Source: Marinilabiliaceae bacterium JC017 (GTDB lineage: Bacteria; Bacteroidota; Bacteroidia; Bacteroidales; Marinilabiliaceae). Taken from it: 44,995 bases of DNA. Numbering within the stretch: position 1 is the stretch's first letter; every line of letters begins with the position of its first letter. Of this stretch, positions 8,759 through 17,187 are shown in pieces. The notes under the pieces were generated by a model. The model was not told the origin of the DNA. It saw nothing but the letters and a program-made list of their open reading frames with translations, and ran no database searches. The DNA lies in assembly GCA_004296775.1 (NCBI GenBank), contig RHGE01000050.1, positions 1-44,995 of the forward strand. Direction: 5' to 3'. The position numbers and the translations under genes are program-made.

Positions 8759-10309
8759 ATGGCACAAGAGGACGTTTTTAAAAAATTAGTGGCTCATTGT
8801 AAGGAGTACGGTTTTGTGTTTCAATCCAGCGAGATATATGATGGGCTGGGAGCCGTTTACGACTATGGCCAAAATGGAGTAGAGTTAAAAAACAATATCA
8901 AGAAATATTGGTGGGATTCAATGGTGCTTCTTCATGAAAATGTGGTGGGGCTTGATTCTGCTATCTTCATGCATCCAACCACCTGGAAAGCATCCGGTCA
9001 TGTTGATGCCTTTAATGATCCGCTGATTGATAACAAAGACAGCAAGAAACGGTATCGTGCCGATGTATTGATTGAAGACCTGATTCAGAAATTCGAGGAG
9101 AAAATTAATAAGGAGGTTACCAAGGCCCGCAAGCGTTTTGGTGATTCTTTTGATGAAGCAAAATTTTGCGAAACCAATCCGCGTGTACTGGCCAATCAGG
9201 AGAAGATCAATACCGTTCAGGAGCGTTTTGCAAAAGCATTGAATGCAAACGACCTGGAAGATTTGCGTCAGATCATTATTGATTATGAGGTGGCGTGTCC
9301 TATTTCCGGTACTAAAAACTGGACCGATGTGCGTCAGTTTAACCTGATGTTTGCCACTGAGATTGGATCTACTGCCGATGGGGCACAGAAAATATACCTG
9401 CGTCCGGAAACCGCACAGGGTATCTTTGTGAACTTCCTGAATGTGCAAAAGACCGGTAGGATGAAGTTGCCTTTTGGTATTGCCCAAATAGGTAAAGCCT
9501 TCCGTAATGAGATTGTAGCCCGTCAGTTTATCTTTCGCATGCGTGAGTTCGAACAGATGGAGATGCAATTTTTCGTACGTCCCGGAGAGGAGATGAAGTG
9601 GTTTGAGTACTGGAAAGAGATGCGCATGAAATGGCACAAAGCCATGGGCATGGGTGAAGAGAAATACCGTTACCACGATCATGAAAAGCTGGCGCACTAT
9701 GCCAATGCGGCTACCGATATCGAGTATAAAATGCCATTTGGTTTCAAAGAGGTGGAAGGAATTCACTCCCGCACGGATTTTGACCTGACACAACACCAGG
9801 AGCATTCTGGTAAGAAGATCCAATATTTTGATCCGGAGTTGAATAAAAACTATGTGCCTTATGTGATTGAAACATCAATAGGTGTGGACCGTATGTTCCT
9901 GAGCATTATGGCCGGTGCCTATACCGAAGAGGATGTGGAAGGAAAAGATGGTAAAAAAGAGAAGCGCGTAGTGCTTAAGTTGCCAGCGGTATTGGCGCCA
10001 ATTAAATTGGCCGTATTGCCATTGGTGAAGAAAGATGGTTTGCCTGAAAAGGCCCGTGCCATTGTGGATGAGTTGAAATTTAATTTCAACTGTCAGTACG
10101 ATGAGAAGGACTCTATCGGTAAACGTTACCGTCGTCAGGATGCCATTGGTACTCCTTTCTGTGTGACGATTGACCATGATTCATTGGAAGATGACAGTGT
10201 TACCATACGTTACCGTGATACCATGGAACAGGAGCGTGTGAAGATTGCCGACTTGCAGGGGATCATTGCTCAAAAAGTGAGCATGAAAGAGCTGTTCAAG
10301 CAGATGTAA
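8759..10309 (+). CDS. glyS: Glycyl-tRNA synthetase, dimeric (single-chain) type
   Basis: This 516-residue class II synthetase charges tRNA-Gly. It is the single-polypeptide alpha2 form, not the GlyQ/GlyS heterotetramer. It shows the family N-terminus GLGAVYDYG, a charged helical insertion (about 95-170), motif 2 with GKAFRNEI (245-252) followed by RMREFEQMEMQFFV, motif 3 with GVDRMF (375-380, Arg378), and a C-terminal anticodon-binding domain (about 405-516). It is essential and cytoplasmic, and a strong terminator follows directly. No T-box or other leader control is visible. Confidence 0.97.
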   Translation: MAQEDVFKKLVAHCKEYGFVFQSSEIYDGLGAVYDYGQNGVELKNNIKKYWWDSMVLLHENVVGLDSAIFMHPTTWKASGHVDAFNDPLIDNKDSKKRYRADVLIEDLIQKFEEKINKEVTKARKRFGDSFDEAKFCETNPRVLANQEKINTVQERFAKALNANDLEDLRQIIIDYEVACPISGTKNWTDVRQFNLMFATEIGSTADGAQKIYLRPETAQGIFVNFLNVQKTGRMKLPFGIAQIGKAFRNEIVARQFIFRMREFEQMEMQFFVRPGEEMKWFEYWKEMRMKWHKAMGMGEEKYRYHDHEKLAHYANAATDIEYKMPFGFKEVEGIHSRTDFDLTQHQEHSGKKIQYFDPELNKNYVPYVIETSIGVDRMFLSIMAGAYTEEDVEGKDGKKEKRVVLKLPAVLAPIKLAVLPLVKKDGLPEKARAIVDELKFNFNCQYDEKDSIGKRYRRQDAIGTPFCVTIDHDSLEDDSVTIRYRDTMEQERVKIADLQGIIAQKVSMKELFKQM

Positions 10310-10338
10310 AAAACACCACACGATATAAAATATAGGGA

Positions 10339-10366
10339 GGCCCGGCTATTATAGTCGGGCCTTTTC
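10339..10366 (+). terminator. Terminator of glyS
   Basis: An 11-bp inverted repeat, GGCCCGGCTAT against ATAGTCGGGCC with one G-U pair (10339-10349 and 10351-10361), is followed by TTTTC. Confidence 0.8.
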
Positions 10367-10527
10367 TGTTGATAGCGGAGCTTTCTTAATAAAGGCTTGA
10401 CTATTTAAGTTAGGTTTTAGCGAGTATGGACTCATCCTTTAATCAATGGAATACTACCGCCACTAAGTAAAACCGTTCACTCAAATAGAATTTAGATCAT
10501 GGACCGTTTGTCTGGCAGATATTAGCC

Positions 10528-10553
10528 CCGGAAGTTTTTGATAAAGCTTCCGG
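10528..10553. other. Small hairpin upstream of the 105-residue gene
   Basis: CCGGAAG (10528-10534) pairs perfectly with CTTCCGG (10547-10553). It lies in the leader of the next gene without a T-run, so it is not a terminator. It could be a leader structure; no known riboswitch is recognised. Confidence 0.35.
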
Positions 10554-10602
10554 CGGAAACCGAAAAGCCTGATAGAGTAGGGATATTTAAAAAAGAAACG
10601 TT

Positions 10603-10920
10603 ATGAGTTGCGGAACACATCGTTATGGGAATATTGATCAACAAAAAATCACCCTGATCATTAGTGAGTTGAAATCACATGGTTGCAGTGTGTCGGGCAA
10701 TAACCCATGGACTGTGGATACCCATCAGCATGGCATTAAGCTGAAAGGCCAATGGGATCGTTCAACTTCCACCTTGTCTGTTTCGGTTACGGATAAGAGC
10801 TGGTATGTGCCTTGCTCAAAAATATGGGATTACATCGATCCGATGATTCACCATATTCAGGATCTAACCGTTAATCAATTGGCGGAAGCGGAAAAAGGCC
10901 ATTTGAAAGCGGCGAATTAA
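10603..10920 (+). CDS. Small hypothetical cytoplasmic protein
   Basis: The 105-residue product has no family I recognise. It has no signal peptide or membrane segment. The N-terminus is MSCGTHRYGN; the middle has alternating strand-like segments (SVSGNNPWTVDT, GIKLKGQWD, TLSVSVTDKSWYVP) and the C-terminus is helical. A short antiparallel-sheet domain plus helix is a reasonable guess, and the proportions recall small orphan proteins such as DUF1842-type folds, but I cannot assign one. Its own terminator at 10947-10980 and coding-like composition support it being a real, monocistronic gene. Confidence 0.7.
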   Translation: MSCGTHRYGNIDQQKITLIISELKSHGCSVSGNNPWTVDTHQHGIKLKGQWDRSTSTLSVSVTDKSWYVPCSKIWDYIDPMIHHIQDLTVNQLAEAEKGHLKAAN

Positions 10921-10946
10921 AAAGGTGCTTCATATTAAAAAGGGGA

Positions 10947-10980
10947 AGCCGTTTCATCGTAGTGGTGAGGCGGTTTTTTT
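10947..10980 (+). terminator. Terminator after the 105-residue gene
   Basis: A 12-bp stem rich in G-U pairs (10947-10958 with 10964-10975) is followed by seven T. Confidence 0.7.
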
Positions 10981-11139
10981 GTGCCAGACAATTTCATTTT
11001 TAGTGGTTATCCGTCACCTTTCAACTTGAATCAAAAGAGGGATAGCATGTAAACACGATGCCTGTTTCGTTGTTAAATACCTTTTCTTATTCCAATTACA
11101 ATATGTATTTTCACCGGGAATATTTAACATGGTGAAAAG

Positions 11140-13629
11140 ATGGTTGAAAAAATAAAAAGGAGTCTCCCTCACCTGGGAGCCATTTTAGCGTTTGTTATAT
11201 TAAGCTTTGCCTATTTTTCTCCGGTGTTGGAAGGTAAGCACCTTCCGCAGATGGATGAAAACCATGCCATAGGAATGGCGAAGGAGCTCAAAGACTATGA
11301 AAAGGATACCGGGGAACGGGCCATGTGGACCAATTCCATGTTCAGTGGGATGCCGGCCTACCAAATTAAAGGGGATGCTTCCAAAAATGTATTCAGCCAT
11401 ATTAACCGTGTGTCACGATTGGGCCTGCCTTATAAAACGGTTGGGATTTTGTTTTTATACCTGTTGGGATTTTATGTGTTGTTACTAAGTCTGCGGGTGA
11501 ATCACTGGATGAGTGTGGCCGGGGCCATTGCTTTTGCCTTTGGATCTTATAACCTCATAATTATTATAGCCGGGCACATCACCAAGGCCTATGCCATTGC
11601 CCTGATGGGGCCCGTCATAGCCGCGATTATATATGCCTATAACCAAAACCGGTGGGTAGGTGGCCTGTTCACTGCCCTGGCTTTGGGCCTCGAAATAGCT
11701 TATAACCATGTTCAGATTACCTATTACCTGGCCATCCTGGTGATGGTGTTGGTTATTGCCAAATTGATTGAGGCCATCAAGGAAAAAGCCTTGCCGGCCT
11801 TTGCCAAAACGTCCGGCGTGTTGGTGACGGCGGCTCTTTTAGCTTTGTTGCCAAACATCACGAATCTGTGGACAACCTATGAATACGGTAAAATTTCCAT
11901 CAGAGGAAAATCAGAACTAACCACTCCGCAGGGAGAGAAAGAGCATAGCGGACTGGACAAAGATTATGCCTTTGCCTGGAGTTATGGTCAAAAGGAGACA
12001 TTCACACTTATGGTGCCCAACGTGGTGGGAGGCGCTTCAGAAGCCCTGGGGAATGCGCCGGAGACATTAAAAGATGTAGATAGCCGCATGAAGGAGTATG
12101 TGGCGCAGCAGAGTCAGTATTGGGGCGGACGGCCCTTTACTTCGGGTCCCGTATATGCCGGTGCCATTATCTGTTTCCTGTTTTTCCTTGGTATTTTCTA
12201 TTACAAAGGCAAAGAACGGTGGTGGTTGATTGCCGGTACTATTTTGTCTATCCTGTTGGCCTGGGGAAAAAATCTGGGGGGGTTCAATGACTTCATGTTC
12301 TATTATTTCCCCATGTATAATAAGTTCCGGACTGTGGAGATGGCGCTGGTGATTGCCTCCTTTACCATGCCGGTATTGGGCTTTTTAGGCTTGAAAACCA
12401 TTTTTGAAAAACCGGAGCTTATCAAGAATAACAGCAAGTGGTTCTTAATTGCATTTGTACTAACTGGTGGGGTGAGTTTATTGCTTTACCTGGCGCCTTC
12501 AGTCTTCTTTAACTTTATTAGTGACCAGGAAGCCTCGGCATTTGCTATGCAGAGCCAGAAGTCATCAGATATGGCCATGATGATGTCCATGCTGGAGCAG
12601 GGACTTGTATCGGCCCGTATCTCCCTTTTGAAGGCAGACGCGTTGCGCTCGTTTCTCTTCATTGCCCTGGCCTCGGGATCCATCTGGTTTTATGCCACAA
12701 AGAAATTGGCCGGTAAGTATCTTCTTGGCGGACTCATCCTTTTAATTCTGATTGACCTGTGGGGAGTGGATAAGAGGTATTTGAATAACGATAATTTTGT
12801 GGGTAAGAGTAAGGCGAATAAGGAATTTGCCATGTCAAAAGCCGATAAATTCATCAAGAAGGACCGGGATAAGTATTACCGTGTCTTCTCCATCTATCGG
12901 AATCCATTTACCGAAGTGGCCACTTCTTATCATCATAAATCAATTGGCGGGTACCACGGCGCTAAATTACGCCGTTATCAGGATGTGATAGACCGGTACC
13001 TGCAACCTAATTGGCAGACGTTGATGGGGGCGCTTCAGCAAGGCGCTGCAGCGGGCCAACTGGAAGAAGTCATGGAAGGCATGCCCGTGCTGAATATGCT
13101 TAACACCAAATATGTCATCTATAACCCTAATGCCAATGCTATTTTTAATCCGGCCTACATGGGGAATGCCTGGTTTGTGAAGCAGATCAGGGAAGTGGTC
13201 AATGCCGACGAGGAAATTGCTGCCATTGGTAAAACAGATCTGCACCGGGTGGCAGTGGTGGATAAGCAATTTGCCATCGGAATAGACAACTACCAGGTAG
13301 ATTCAATTACCGGACGCATTGAGCTAACCCAATATATGCCGGATAAGTTGATGTATTCCACCAACAATACACAAGATCAGTTGGCCGTGTTTAGCGATGT
13401 CTATTATGCCAAGGGATGGAATGCCTATATCGATGGCGTATCTGTTGATCATATCCACGTTAATTATATACTCCGAGGACTCATGGTTCCAGCTGGTGAA
13501 CACGTGGTTGAATTCAGGTTTGAGCCTAAATCTTTTACATATGGTCAGATAATTGCAATTATTAGTTCAATATTATTGGTTATCTTGCTGGCCGTTTTTG
13601 GTGCTTGGAAATGGCGCCAGGTAAAATAG
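11140..13629 (+). CDS. YfhO-family polytopic membrane protein
   Basis: The 829-residue inner-membrane protein has an N-terminal TM helix (about 12-30), an extracytoplasmic loop with the family-like PQMDENHAIGMAKELKDY and SMFSGMPAYQ, and about ten further hydrophobic segments to residue ~545. A large soluble C-terminal region follows with GGYHGAKLRRYQ, LNMLNTKYVI and FSDVYYAKGWNAYIDG, and a last TM helix (about 800-822). This is the layout of YfhO/PF09586, GT-C-like enzymes which in Bacillus and Listeria help glycosylate wall polymers; in Bacteroidota the role is unknown, so a glycosyl-transfer role in envelope sugars is an inference. ATG 11140 is chosen because an upstream ATG (11129) runs into a stop. 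It stands alone. Confidence 0.85.
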   Translation: MVEKIKRSLPHLGAILAFVILSFAYFSPVLEGKHLPQMDENHAIGMAKELKDYEKDTGERAMWTNSMFSGMPAYQIKGDASKNVFSHINRVSRLGLPYKTVGILFLYLLGFYVLLLSLRVNHWMSVAGAIAFAFGSYNLIIIIAGHITKAYAIALMGPVIAAIIYAYNQNRWVGGLFTALALGLEIAYNHVQITYYLAILVMVLVIAKLIEAIKEKALPAFAKTSGVLVTAALLALLPNITNLWTTYEYGKISIRGKSELTTPQGEKEHSGLDKDYAFAWSYGQKETFTLMVPNVVGGASEALGNAPETLKDVDSRMKEYVAQQSQYWGGRPFTSGPVYAGAIICFLFFLGIFYYKGKERWWLIAGTILSILLAWGKNLGGFNDFMFYYFPMYNKFRTVEMALVIASFTMPVLGFLGLKTIFEKPELIKNNSKWFLIAFVLTGGVSLLLYLAPSVFFNFISDQEASAFAMQSQKSSDMAMMMSMLEQGLVSARISLLKADALRSFLFIALASGSIWFYATKKLAGKYLLGGLILLILIDLWGVDKRYLNNDNFVGKSKANKEFAMSKADKFIKKDRDKYYRVFSIYRNPFTEVATSYHHKSIGGYHGAKLRRYQDVIDRYLQPNWQTLMGALQQGAAAGQLEEVMEGMPVLNMLNTKYVIYNPNANAIFNPAYMGNAWFVKQIREVVNADEEIAAIGKTDLHRVAVVDKQFAIGIDNYQVDSITGRIELTQYMPDKLMYSTNNTQDQLAVFSDVYYAKGWNAYIDGVSVDHIHVNYILRGLMVPAGEHVVEFRFEPKSFTYGQIIAIISSILLVILLAVFGAWKWRQVK

Positions 13630-13659
13630 TTACCGAACCGTTTATATATATTTATGAAG

Positions 13660-13687
13660 AAGGCTGCCCCTTGGGTGGCTTTTTTTT
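13660..13687 (+). terminator. Terminator after the YfhO-family gene
   Basis: A ten-pair stem including G-U pairs (13660-13669 with 13673-13682) is followed by a T-run to 13687. Confidence 0.75.
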
Positions 13688-13890
13688 GGCGTCCTGCCTC
13701 GCTTCGGGCTCGCCACCGCGCTTTCCGTTCCTACTCCTCGCTATCCCTTCCCGCCCATGCCAACGCCTCGCTGTGGGGTATCCACTGCAATCGCTGGCCG
13801 GAAACAATCTACAGTTATCAGTCACCAATCCCCAATCTCCAATCTACAGTTGCCATTCAACAGCTATCAGTCAACAGTTAGTAGTTTGAC
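13688..13890. repeat. GC-rich patch and CAATCTACAG-type word repeats
   Basis: Bases 13688-13800 are unusually GC-rich for the window, with recurring CCTCGCT/CTTTCCG words. Bases 13805-13885 repeat the words ATCTACAGTT, CAGTCA, CCAATC irregularly. Open frames here are short and low in complexity. I read it as dispersed intergenic repeat material; bases 13891-13960 show nothing else. Confidence 0.5.
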
Positions 13891-13974
13891 ATCTGTTTAA
13901 AATCTAACCACTTTCCCCTTTTCCCTCCACTGTTTTATCTTGACATAAAATGAATCAGAAGGAAAATAAAAATA

Positions 13975-14270
13975 AAACACAACCATCTCAAAACAGATAA
14001 TGGGAAAATAGAAGTAAAAAACCATAATCTCAAAACAGATAAAAGAGATAAAAAAGCAAATCATAAAAAAGTAAAAGAGATGGGGAAAAAATAAAAAGAG
14101 AAAGTCTTACCTAAAAATGAGATAAGAGTAAAATAAATGTAAAAAGCCCATATCTTAAATGAGTATAGAGGAAAATATAAGAAAAAAACCCAAATCTTAA
14201 ATGAGGAAAGAGGAAAAAGAAAATGGAATCCCCAAACCTCAAATGTGGTAGGTAGGTTTTAAAAGTCAGA
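13975..14270. repeat. Degenerate 42-bp tandem array
   Basis: A/T-rich units recur with a 42-base step. ATCTCAAAACAGAT starts at 13985 and 14027; ATCTTAAAT or variants start at 14109, 14152, 14194 and 14236. One intermediate unit (around 14060) is shifted. Because 42 is a multiple of 3, the minus strand shows a 14-residue repeat (HLRFG/HLRYG) in an open frame at 14111-14326, but there is no family, signal or convincing start, so I do not call a gene. Confidence 0.75.
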
Positions 14271-14379
14271 TATAGCAAACTCAAATGATGGCTGGAGAAG
14301 CAACTTTTAAGATGTTCTATTTTCACCTCTCCATGCCGGGATTAACTTATGCAATTAACTGTCGCCTTCGGCAGATCAA

Positions 14380-15084
14380 TTAAAACAACCATTCCATCAG
14401 ATAGGGAATTATCCAGGGTGTCACCAATGCCGTGATTACTCCGTTGAGGGCCATTCCCAAGCCACCAAAAGCACTGTATTCTTTGCCTTGGGGCGCAATC
14501 CAGGCCGTTCCCACGCCATGCGAAGCAGCTCCAATGGCCAAGCCAATGGCTTTGGAATCTTTGATGCGTAGCAGTTTCATGAAGTTCCAGCCAAACATGG
14601 CACCGAATATCCCCACCGAGATCACCATGGCGGCTGTTAATGGCGGAATACCTCCAATCTCTTTGGATACCTCCATGGCAATAGGGGTGGTCACCGACTT
14701 GGGGGCCAGGGATAGCAGTACTTCTTTGGAGCCACCAAACAGCCAGGCCAACAATACTACCGATACGATTCCCAGAAGGCTCCCCATCAGCATGGCAAAA
14801 GCTATGCGGCCAACCTCACTTTTAACCTTTTTAAGGTTAAGGTAAAGCGGCACGCCCAGGGCAACCACTGATGGCCCCAGCCAGAAACTGATGACATGGG
14901 TATTTTGGTAATACTGGTCGAAAGAGGTGCGGGTGAAGTACATGATCGCAATCAGGGCACCAATGGTGAGTAAAACCGGGTTGAAGATAGCCAGCTTGAA
15001 ATGCTTAAAGATCCAGCGGGCCATCATATAGAGTGAGAGCGTTAATGCTGTGTGCAACACCGGCTGTGATAACAAGTCATTCAT
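14380..15084 (-). CDS. lrgB: LrgB/CidB-family membrane protein
   Basis: The 234-residue inner-membrane protein has about seven to eight TM segments, matching LrgB/YohK. Recognisable blocks are FWLGPSVVALGVPLY, PKSVTTPIAMEVSKEIGG and AASHGVGTAWI. In Staphylococcus the LrgAB/CidAB proteins modulate autolysis and act like holin/antiholin; Bacillus and plant relatives transport pyruvate or glycolate, so a small-organic-acid transporter role is at least as likely here. It overlaps the 3' end of lrgA by 8 bases, which signals an operon and coupled translation. No LytSR or LysR regulator is next to it. Confidence 0.92.
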   Translation of the reverse strand: MNDLLSQPVLHTALTLSLYMMARWIFKHFKLAIFNPVLLTIGALIAIMYFTRTSFDQYYQNTHVISFWLGPSVVALGVPLYLNLKKVKSEVGRIAFAMLMGSLLGIVSVVLLAWLFGGSKEVLLSLAPKSVTTPIAMEVSKEIGGIPPLTAAMVISVGIFGAMFGWNFMKLLRIKDSKAIGLAIGAASHGVGTAWIAPQGKEYSAFGGLGMALNGVITALVTPWIIPYLMEWLF

Positions 15085-15424
15085 GGTCTTGTTTTTTAGA
15101 ATTCGATAAGAAAGCGACCACTGCCATTACAATAAGGGTGCTAAAAATCATGGACAATAAAATGGGTAACCATTCCTGTTTGATGATGTCGAAATAGCAC
15201 ATCAATCCAACACCTGCCGGGATAAAGAAAAGTGCCATGTTATCAATCAGAAAATGCGCTACCTCCTCAATCTGTTTAGGTTTGATGATCTTCAATTGCA
15301 GGCTTATCACCAACAACAGCATGCCAAGAATACTGCCGGGAATGGATAAACCAGCCAGCTTAACGATCAATTCACCTGCCAGCCAAAACATCAGGATGGC
15401 GGATAATTGCTTTATTTGCTTCAT
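15077..15424 (-). CDS. lrgA: LrgA/CidA-family membrane protein
   Basis: The 115-residue partner of LrgB has four TM segments and the family block GLSIPGSILGMLLL followed by a VAHFLIDNMALFFIPAGVGLM stretch. I start it at 15424 (MKQIKQL) and not at 15448, because the family begins directly at the first TM helix and the extra eight residues look like upstream sequence. LrgA is proposed to form small oligomeric pores that work with LrgB. The gene is first in the two-gene unit; the promoter must lie in the repeat-rich region upstream. Confidence 0.92.
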   Translation of the reverse strand: MKQIKQLSAILMFWLAGELIVKLAGLSIPGSILGMLLLVISLQLKIIKPKQIEEVAHFLIDNMALFFIPAGVGLMCYFDIIKQEWLPILLSMIFSTLIVMAVVAFLSNSKKQDHE

Positions 15425-15509
15425 AAAGTGTAAATATGGAGAGCGCAAAAGTACATAAAATGATAACCTCTAAATCTTAAATAATGTGAAGAGGGGAGGG
15501 GGATTGGGG

Positions 15510-15850
15510 AAATACAATGTTGAATAATTATTCACTGTTTGTTTGAAAACCTCTGCGTCTTCGGGGGAAATGGAAATAAATTGAAACATTTGGAAATACA
15601 TCGTTGAACAACCTCCTCTGCCTGTTTGAAAATATTTGCGCCTCTGCAGGAAAAAGAAATAGATGGAAATAAATTGAAACAAGCGGAAATAAATAGAAAT
15701 ACATCGTTGAACAACCTCCTCTGTCTGTATGAAAACCTTAGCGTCTCCTCGTCTTTGCGGTAAAAGAAAAAGTTGGAAATAAATAGAAATACATTATTGC
15801 ATAACCTCCTCTGTCTGTTTGAAAACCTTTGAATCTCCGCGTCTTTGCAG
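15510..15850. repeat. Four-copy intergenic direct repeat (~84-104-bp step)
   Basis: Units begin CATcGTTGAACAACCTCCTC at 15599 and 15702, with diverged copies at 15515 and 15792. Each continues into CTGTcTGTtTGAAAA and then a version of CTCTGCGTCTTTGCGG. The spacers are built from GGAAATAAATTGAAACA words, a theme that reappears at 21500-21620. From memory, CTGCGTCTTTGCGG-like words are common in intergenic repeats of many phyla. Confidence 0.75.
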
Positions 15851-15876
15851 TGAAAATTGAACATCGATAAATCTGT

Positions 15877-15884
15877 TACCTTTA
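15877..15884 (+). promoter_or_regulatory. Probable -7 element for the GATase-like lipoprotein gene
   Basis: TACCTTTA is one base off TAnnTTTG. A TTG lies 17 bases upstream (15857-15859), and the ATG follows 31 bases downstream. Confidence 0.4.
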
Positions 15885-15915
15885 CCCTTCTCAAAACAAC
15901 AAATCAATTCAAATC

Positions 15916-17079
15916 ATGAAACAATTAAAGATAATCCTCCTGTTAGGTGTTATTCTTTTGGGAGGATGCATCCAAAAGGAAACCCGGGAAAAGGCACTTA
16001 CCAACAGAATTAAAGTAGGCATTTTTGATACTAACGGGGATAGTCCCGGTTGCATTATTGATGCTTATGAAGCTTTACGTATCGACGGCGGTATTGAAGC
16101 CCACATTATCGGGGCTACCGATATAATGAGTGACCGTCTGAAAACTTACGACCTTGTGCTGTTCCCCGGCGGATCGGGGAAAGCAGAGACTAATCGGTTG
16201 GGCGAACTGGGCTGTCAACGTATCCGTAACTGGGTAATAGAAGAAGGGGGAGCCGTGTTAGGGATCTGTGCCGGCTCTTATATTTTGTCTCAAACAAACG
16301 GCTACCCGTCATTGGATTTGAGTGGCTGGCAGGCCATCGACATTGAGCATGACCACCGGGGGCATGGCCGTGTTCAATTTGAACTCACCCAGGCAGGGGA
16401 GGCCTTTTTCCCCGAATTGAAAAACCGTCCCATAAGTTTTTGTCAGTATTACGAAGGCCCCGTGCTTGCTACTCCCGATAAATCATGCTTTGAAGGTCAG
16501 TCCCTGGCCACCATGTTAAGCGATGTACACACTGTAGAAGGCACCCCGGCCAATATGACCACTAACCGTCCGTTTGTAACAGCTAATGAAGCCGGAAAAG
16601 GGCGCGTGGTTTCTTTTGTGGGCCATCCTGAATGCACACCAGGCATGCGTTGGTTGGTTCCCCGCATGGTACGCTGGGCCACCCGTAACAAAACGGTGAG
16701 CTATCCGGGCAGTGTGGTGCGTCCCGGGATTTATGAAGCAGAGGAGCTCTTCACGTCTCAGTTGCTGGATAAACAGGATGCGTTGTATCAACAATTATGG
16801 GGAACACCCACCCAAAAGGTAGAAGCCATGCAACAGTTGGTAAGCATTTCGGCCTGGTCGGCAAAGAAATGGATCATCGGCCTTTTACGTGATACCAGTC
16901 CCCTGGTGCGTCAGCAAGCCGCCTTGTCGCTTTTAGCCCTGGAACGTACCGATGCCATTGATGACCTGCAGGTGGCCCTGCAGCAGGAAAACAATGAAAC
17001 AACCCGCACAGCCATGTCAACCTGTTTGAATGGTCTGGAACAAATGGTGGGGTGTGAAGAAAACAGTAAGCAGCTTTGA
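15916..17079 (+). CDS. Lipoprotein with class-I glutamine-amidotransferase-like domain and HEAT-like tail
   Basis: The 387-residue protein starts with a lipoprotein signal (lipobox LLGGC, Cys18) and is probably anchored in the periplasm. Residues ~32-270 form a GATase1-like domain close to the BPL_N type (PF09825): an FPGG turn (83-86), the nucleophile elbow GICAGSY (116-122, Cys118) and FVGHPE later in the domain. Residues ~285-375 contain two or three helical pairs (SISAWSAKKWIIGLL, SPLVRQQAALSLLAL) resembling HEAT repeats. BPL_N is known as a domain beside biotin-ligase; a periplasmic lipoprotein form has no assigned reaction. It is monocistronic, with a terminator at 17124-17160. Confidence 0.85.
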   Translation: MKQLKIILLLGVILLGGCIQKETREKALTNRIKVGIFDTNGDSPGCIIDAYEALRIDGGIEAHIIGATDIMSDRLKTYDLVLFPGGSGKAETNRLGELGCQRIRNWVIEEGGAVLGICAGSYILSQTNGYPSLDLSGWQAIDIEHDHRGHGRVQFELTQAGEAFFPELKNRPISFCQYYEGPVLATPDKSCFEGQSLATMLSDVHTVEGTPANMTTNRPFVTANEAGKGRVVSFVGHPECTPGMRWLVPRMVRWATRNKTVSYPGSVVRPGIYEAEELFTSQLLDKQDALYQQLWGTPTQKVEAMQQLVSISAWSAKKWIIGLLRDTSPLVRQQAALSLLALERTDAIDDLQVALQQENNETTRTAMSTCLNGLEQMVGCEENSKQL

Positions 17080-17123
17080 TGAATTAAGCGAACGATTGAT
17101 TTAAAACCTCATTGGTCACAATA

Positions 17124-17162
17124 AAAACATCCTACATCGTAACCCGGTGCAGGATGTTTTGT
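17124..17162. terminator. Terminator between convergent genes
   Basis: AAAACATCCT (17124-17133) pairs with AGGATGTTTT (17151-17160), with extra inner pairs (CA/TG). A- and T-rich flanks on both sides allow use from either strand. Confidence 0.75.
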
Positions 17163-17187
17163 TTTATTTGGTTTGAATATTGTCGTT

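Noticed and set aside
8918-9823. 301-residue open frame on the minus strand opposite glyS
   Set aside because: It lies entirely within the coding region of an intact synthetase; the product has no recognisable domain and is a codon-bias shadow.
14111-14326. 71-residue minus-strand ORF made of 14-residue repeats
   Set aside because: The periodicity is explained by the 42-bp DNA array; no start context, signal or family, and units elsewhere in the array are out of frame.
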